NCBI GenBank assembly: GCA_001898095.1 | Contig: MKSH01000130.1 | Location: 1-7,131 of the forward strand | DNA from: Solirubrobacterales bacterium 70-9 | GTDB taxonomy: Bacteria > Actinomycetota > Thermoleophilia > Solirubrobacterales > 70-9 | DNA: 7,131 nt | Direction: 5' to 3' | In this document: piece after piece, positions 5,985-7,131 of the stretch | How the letters are laid out: each line of letters opens with the position of its first letter | Position numbering within the stretch: the stretch's first letter is position 1 | The notes under the pieces: generated by a model | Database searches by the model: none | What the model saw: the letters and a program-made list of their open reading frames with translations, nothing else | What the model was told of the DNA's origin: nothing | Program-made: the position numbers and the translations under genes

Positions 5985-6746
5985 ATGCCGGACCAGCGCA
6001 TCGCCCTGATCACCGGCGGCAACCGCGGCATCGGCCGCAGCGCCGCCATCCACCTCGCCGAGGACGGCGTCGACTCGGTCATCACCTACCGCACCCACGC
6101 CGAGGAGGCGGCGGAGGTCGTCGCCGAGATCGAGGCGCTGGGGCGCCGGGCCGTGGCGCTGCAGCTCGACACCGGCGAGAGCGCCGGCTTCGGCGACTTC
6201 GCCACCGCCCTTGCCGTGACCCTGCAGGAGACCTGGGGCCGCGACACCTTCGACTTCCTCGTCAACAACGCCGGCAACTCCTCCAACAGCGCCTTCGCCG
6301 AGGTGACCGAGGAGGAGTTCGACCGCCTCGTCGACATCCACTTCAAGGGCGTCTTCTTCCTCACCCAGCGGCTGCTCGATCAGCTCGCCGACGGCGGCGC
6401 GATCGTCAATCTCTCCAGCGGCCTCGCCCGCTTCAGCTACCCGAACCGGGTCGCCTACGGCTCGGTGAAGGGCGCCGTCGAGGTGCTCACCCGTTACCTC
6501 GCCGCCGAACTCGGCCCGCGCGGGATCCGCGTCAACGTGATCGCCCCCGGCGCCGTCGCCACCGACTTCAGCGGCGGCGTCGTCCGCGACACGCCGGAGA
6601 TGCAGGAGGCGATCGCCTCGAACACGGCGCTCGGCCGCCACGCCGTCGCCGAGGACATCGGCCCGGTGATCGCCTCGATCCTCCGCGACGACAACCACTG
6701 GGTGACCGGCCAGCGGATCGAGGCCTCCGGCGGCGTGCACCTGTAG
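5985..6746 (+). CDS. Classical SDR-family NAD(P)-dependent oxidoreductase
   Basis: This 253-residue protein has the usual length of a classical short-chain dehydrogenase/reductase. A single Rossmann fold begins at once: TGGNRGIG (10-17) is the dinucleotide-binding TGxxxGIG motif, NNAG is at 94-97, and the catalytic Ser145 (NLSSG), Tyr158 and Lys162 (YGSVK) are all present. The fourth catalytic position, normally Asn in an NxxG motif, is His119 (HFKG). The C-terminal NVIAPGAVATDF and VTGQRIEASGG are standard for the family. Arg in the TYRTH stretch after the second beta strand hints at NADP(H), but this is tentative. It should be a soluble cytoplasmic enzyme interconverting an alcohol and a ketone or aldehyde; the substrate cannot be told from sequence. 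It is divergent from the MmyB-like regulator, which probably controls it through the 5892-5912 palindrome. No promoter was clear; a long hairpin begins 61 bases after the stop codon. Confidence 0.95.
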   Translation: MPDQRIALITGGNRGIGRSAAIHLAEDGVDSVITYRTHAEEAAEVVAEIEALGRRAVALQLDTGESAGFGDFATALAVTLQETWGRDTFDFLVNNAGNSSNSAFAEVTEEEFDRLVDIHFKGVFFLTQRLLDQLADGGAIVNLSSGLARFSYPNRVAYGSVKGAVEVLTRYLAAELGPRGIRVNVIAPGAVATDFSGGVVRDTPEMQEAIASNTALGRHAVAEDIGPVIASILRDDNHWVTGQRIEASGGVHL

Positions 6747-6754
6747 GGGCGGGG

Positions 6755-6806
6755 AAGGGACGAGAAGGGACGTGACGCGGGGAAGCTGGCGCCCGGGGAA
6801 GGGACG
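6755..6806 (+). repeat. Three short direct repeats of AAGGGACG
   Basis: AAGGGACG occurs at 6755-6762, 6765-6772 and 6799-6806. The first and third copies extend to the 12-mer GGGGAAGGGACG (6751-6762 and 6795-6806). The cluster lies between the SDR stop and the first long hairpin. Spacing is irregular (10 and 34 bases between copy starts), so it is not a regular tandem array. No function is apparent. Confidence 0.6.
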
Positions 6807-6858
6807 CGGCCCTCTCGTAGGCGGTCCGGGCAGGCTGTGACCGCCTACGAGAGGGCCG
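6807..6858. terminator. Long perfect hairpin downstream of the SDR gene (possible terminator)
   Basis: Arms 6807-6826 (CGGCCCTCTCGTAGGCGGTC) and 6839-6858 are perfect reverse complements, giving a 20-bp stem with a 12-base loop (6827-6838). It begins 61 bases after the SDR stop. There is no T-run on either side, so it is not a standard intrinsic terminator; U-less hairpins have been proposed to terminate transcription in some high-GC actinobacteria. The stem is longer than usual for a terminator, so a palindromic repeat element is an alternative. Confidence 0.45.
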
Positions 6859-6987
6859 GGTCACGGGGGACTAGCGAGGGTGTGCCTCCCGTGCGGGTCC
6901 CGGCGGGGAGTCGCGAGGGGGACGCCGGGAACTCCACGTTCCCCGAGGGAAGGCGCCGCGAAGCGACCCTTCCGTGACGCCCGAGAT

Positions 6988-7036
6988 GTCGATGGGCCGG
7001 AAAGCGCTCTATATCAGCGCTTTTCGGCCCATCGAC
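6988..7036. repeat. 21-bp inverted repeat with an AT-rich loop
   Basis: Arms 6988-7008 and 7016-7036 pair over 21 positions. The only imperfection is G7000 opposite T7024, which becomes a G-U pair in RNA. The 7-base loop is CTATATC, one of the most AT-rich spots in the window. The arms contain GATGGGCC and AAAGCGCT. There is no following T-run. It could be a U-less terminator for a gene beyond the window, a protein-binding palindrome, or a repeat family member. Confidence 0.6.
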
Positions 7037-7050
7037 CTGGGGGCGTCGTG

Positions 7051-7111
7051 GAGGCTTGACGTCTCTCCCCGGGAAGCGCGCGGGACCTGCGCACTTCTCC
7101 CGCAAAGCCTC
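7051..7111. repeat. Nested inverted repeats near the right edge
   Basis: GAGGCTT (7051-7057) pairs with AAGCCTC (7105-7111), and inside it GCGGGA (7080-7085) pairs with TCCCGC (7098-7103), which ends one base before the outer arm. The 7066-7071 region has CCCGGG-type self-complementarity. The arrangement resembles a branched fold with stacked stems. Chance pairing is common in sequence this GC-rich, so this is a weak call. Confidence 0.3.
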
Positions 7112-7131
7112 GCGTCCTGGGCGTCTCGCGG

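Larger units (their letters stand above)
6747..7131. other. Gene-poor tail rich in inverted repeats
   Basis: This 385-base stretch after the SDR gene contains no open frame I can support. It holds three copies of AAGGGACG (6755-6806), a 20-bp-stem hairpin (6807-6858), several short inverted repeats (for example TCCCGGCG 6898-6905 with CGCCGGGA 6923-6930, and GGAAGG 6948-6953 with CCTTCC 6968-6973), a 21-bp-stem hairpin (6988-7036) and a nested foldable segment (7051-7111). It may hold terminators, a structured RNA or a decayed element; the sequence alone does not decide. Confidence 0.6.

Noticed and set aside
5484..6740. Minus-strand open frame spanning the SDR gene and part of the XRE regulator gene
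   Set aside because: It crosses the divergent control region and is antisense to the well-supported SDR. Its second part is an Arg/Ser/Pro-rich shifted frame of the regulator.
7004..7020. AT-rich hairpin loop as a -10 element on either strand
   Set aside because: TATATC or TATAGA could pass as a -10, but no -35-like hexamer lies at 16-18 bases on either strand, and the AT-rich bases are simply the loop of a 21-bp inverted repeat.
7056..7084. TTGACG as a possible -35 element
   Set aside because: The sequence at the expected -10 position is CGCGGG, with no TAnnnT hexamer at suitable spacing, so there is no promoter call.
6845..7105. Minus-strand open frame of 86 codons in the tail
   Set aside because: It runs through both arms of the 21-bp hairpin and one arm of the 20-bp hairpin, lacks a ribosome binding site, and shows no recognisable domain. 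I treat the region as non-coding.

Overview
The window is very GC-rich throughout, with strong G/C preference at third codon positions. It carries gene pairs typical of Actinomycetota: a MarR regulator overlapping an ABC exporter gene, and an MmyB-like XRE regulator divergent from an SDR gene. The linker and second half of the exporter resemble what I remember of high-GC actinobacterial exporters. Thermoleophilia/Solirubrobacterales is possible, but that is an impression and not something the sequence proves.

Layout. (1) Positions 1-444, minus strand: the N-terminal part of a secreted glycine-rich protein that runs off the left edge. (2) Positions 445-598: a divergent control region with a plausible promoter for the secreted protein and the first of two matching inverted repeats (GTTCG-N5-CGAAC); the second lies just inside the MarR gene. 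(3) Positions 599-5001, plus strand: a two-gene operon with an ATGA overlap, made of a MarR-type regulator and a 1319-residue full-length ABC exporter with two fused, non-identical halves. (4) Positions 5023-5859, minus strand: an XRE/MmyB-like regulator that converges on the exporter gene with 21 bases between their stop codons. (5) Positions 5860-5984: a divergent control region with a perfect 8-bp inverted repeat, the likely operator. (6) Positions 5985-6746, plus strand: an SDR oxidoreductase with a good ribosome binding site. (7) Positions 6747-7131: no convincing gene, but a short purine-rich repeat, two very long hairpins (20-bp and 21-bp stems) and a further foldable segment at the right edge.

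How the genes work together. The window reads as two independent regulator-effector modules. In the first, the MarR protein probably represses its own operon and so controls an efflux pump; the pump is asymmetric, with one degenerate and one canonical ATP site, like heterodimeric multidrug exporters. In the second, the XRE/MmyB protein probably controls itself and the divergent SDR through the shared operator. The three genes without a Shine-Dalgarno sequence each have a -10-like hexamer 6-9 bases before the chosen ATG, which suggests leaderless transcripts. I saw no tRNA, rRNA, CRISPR array or transposase. The gene content is ordinary; the least explained part is the hairpin-rich tail at the right edge.
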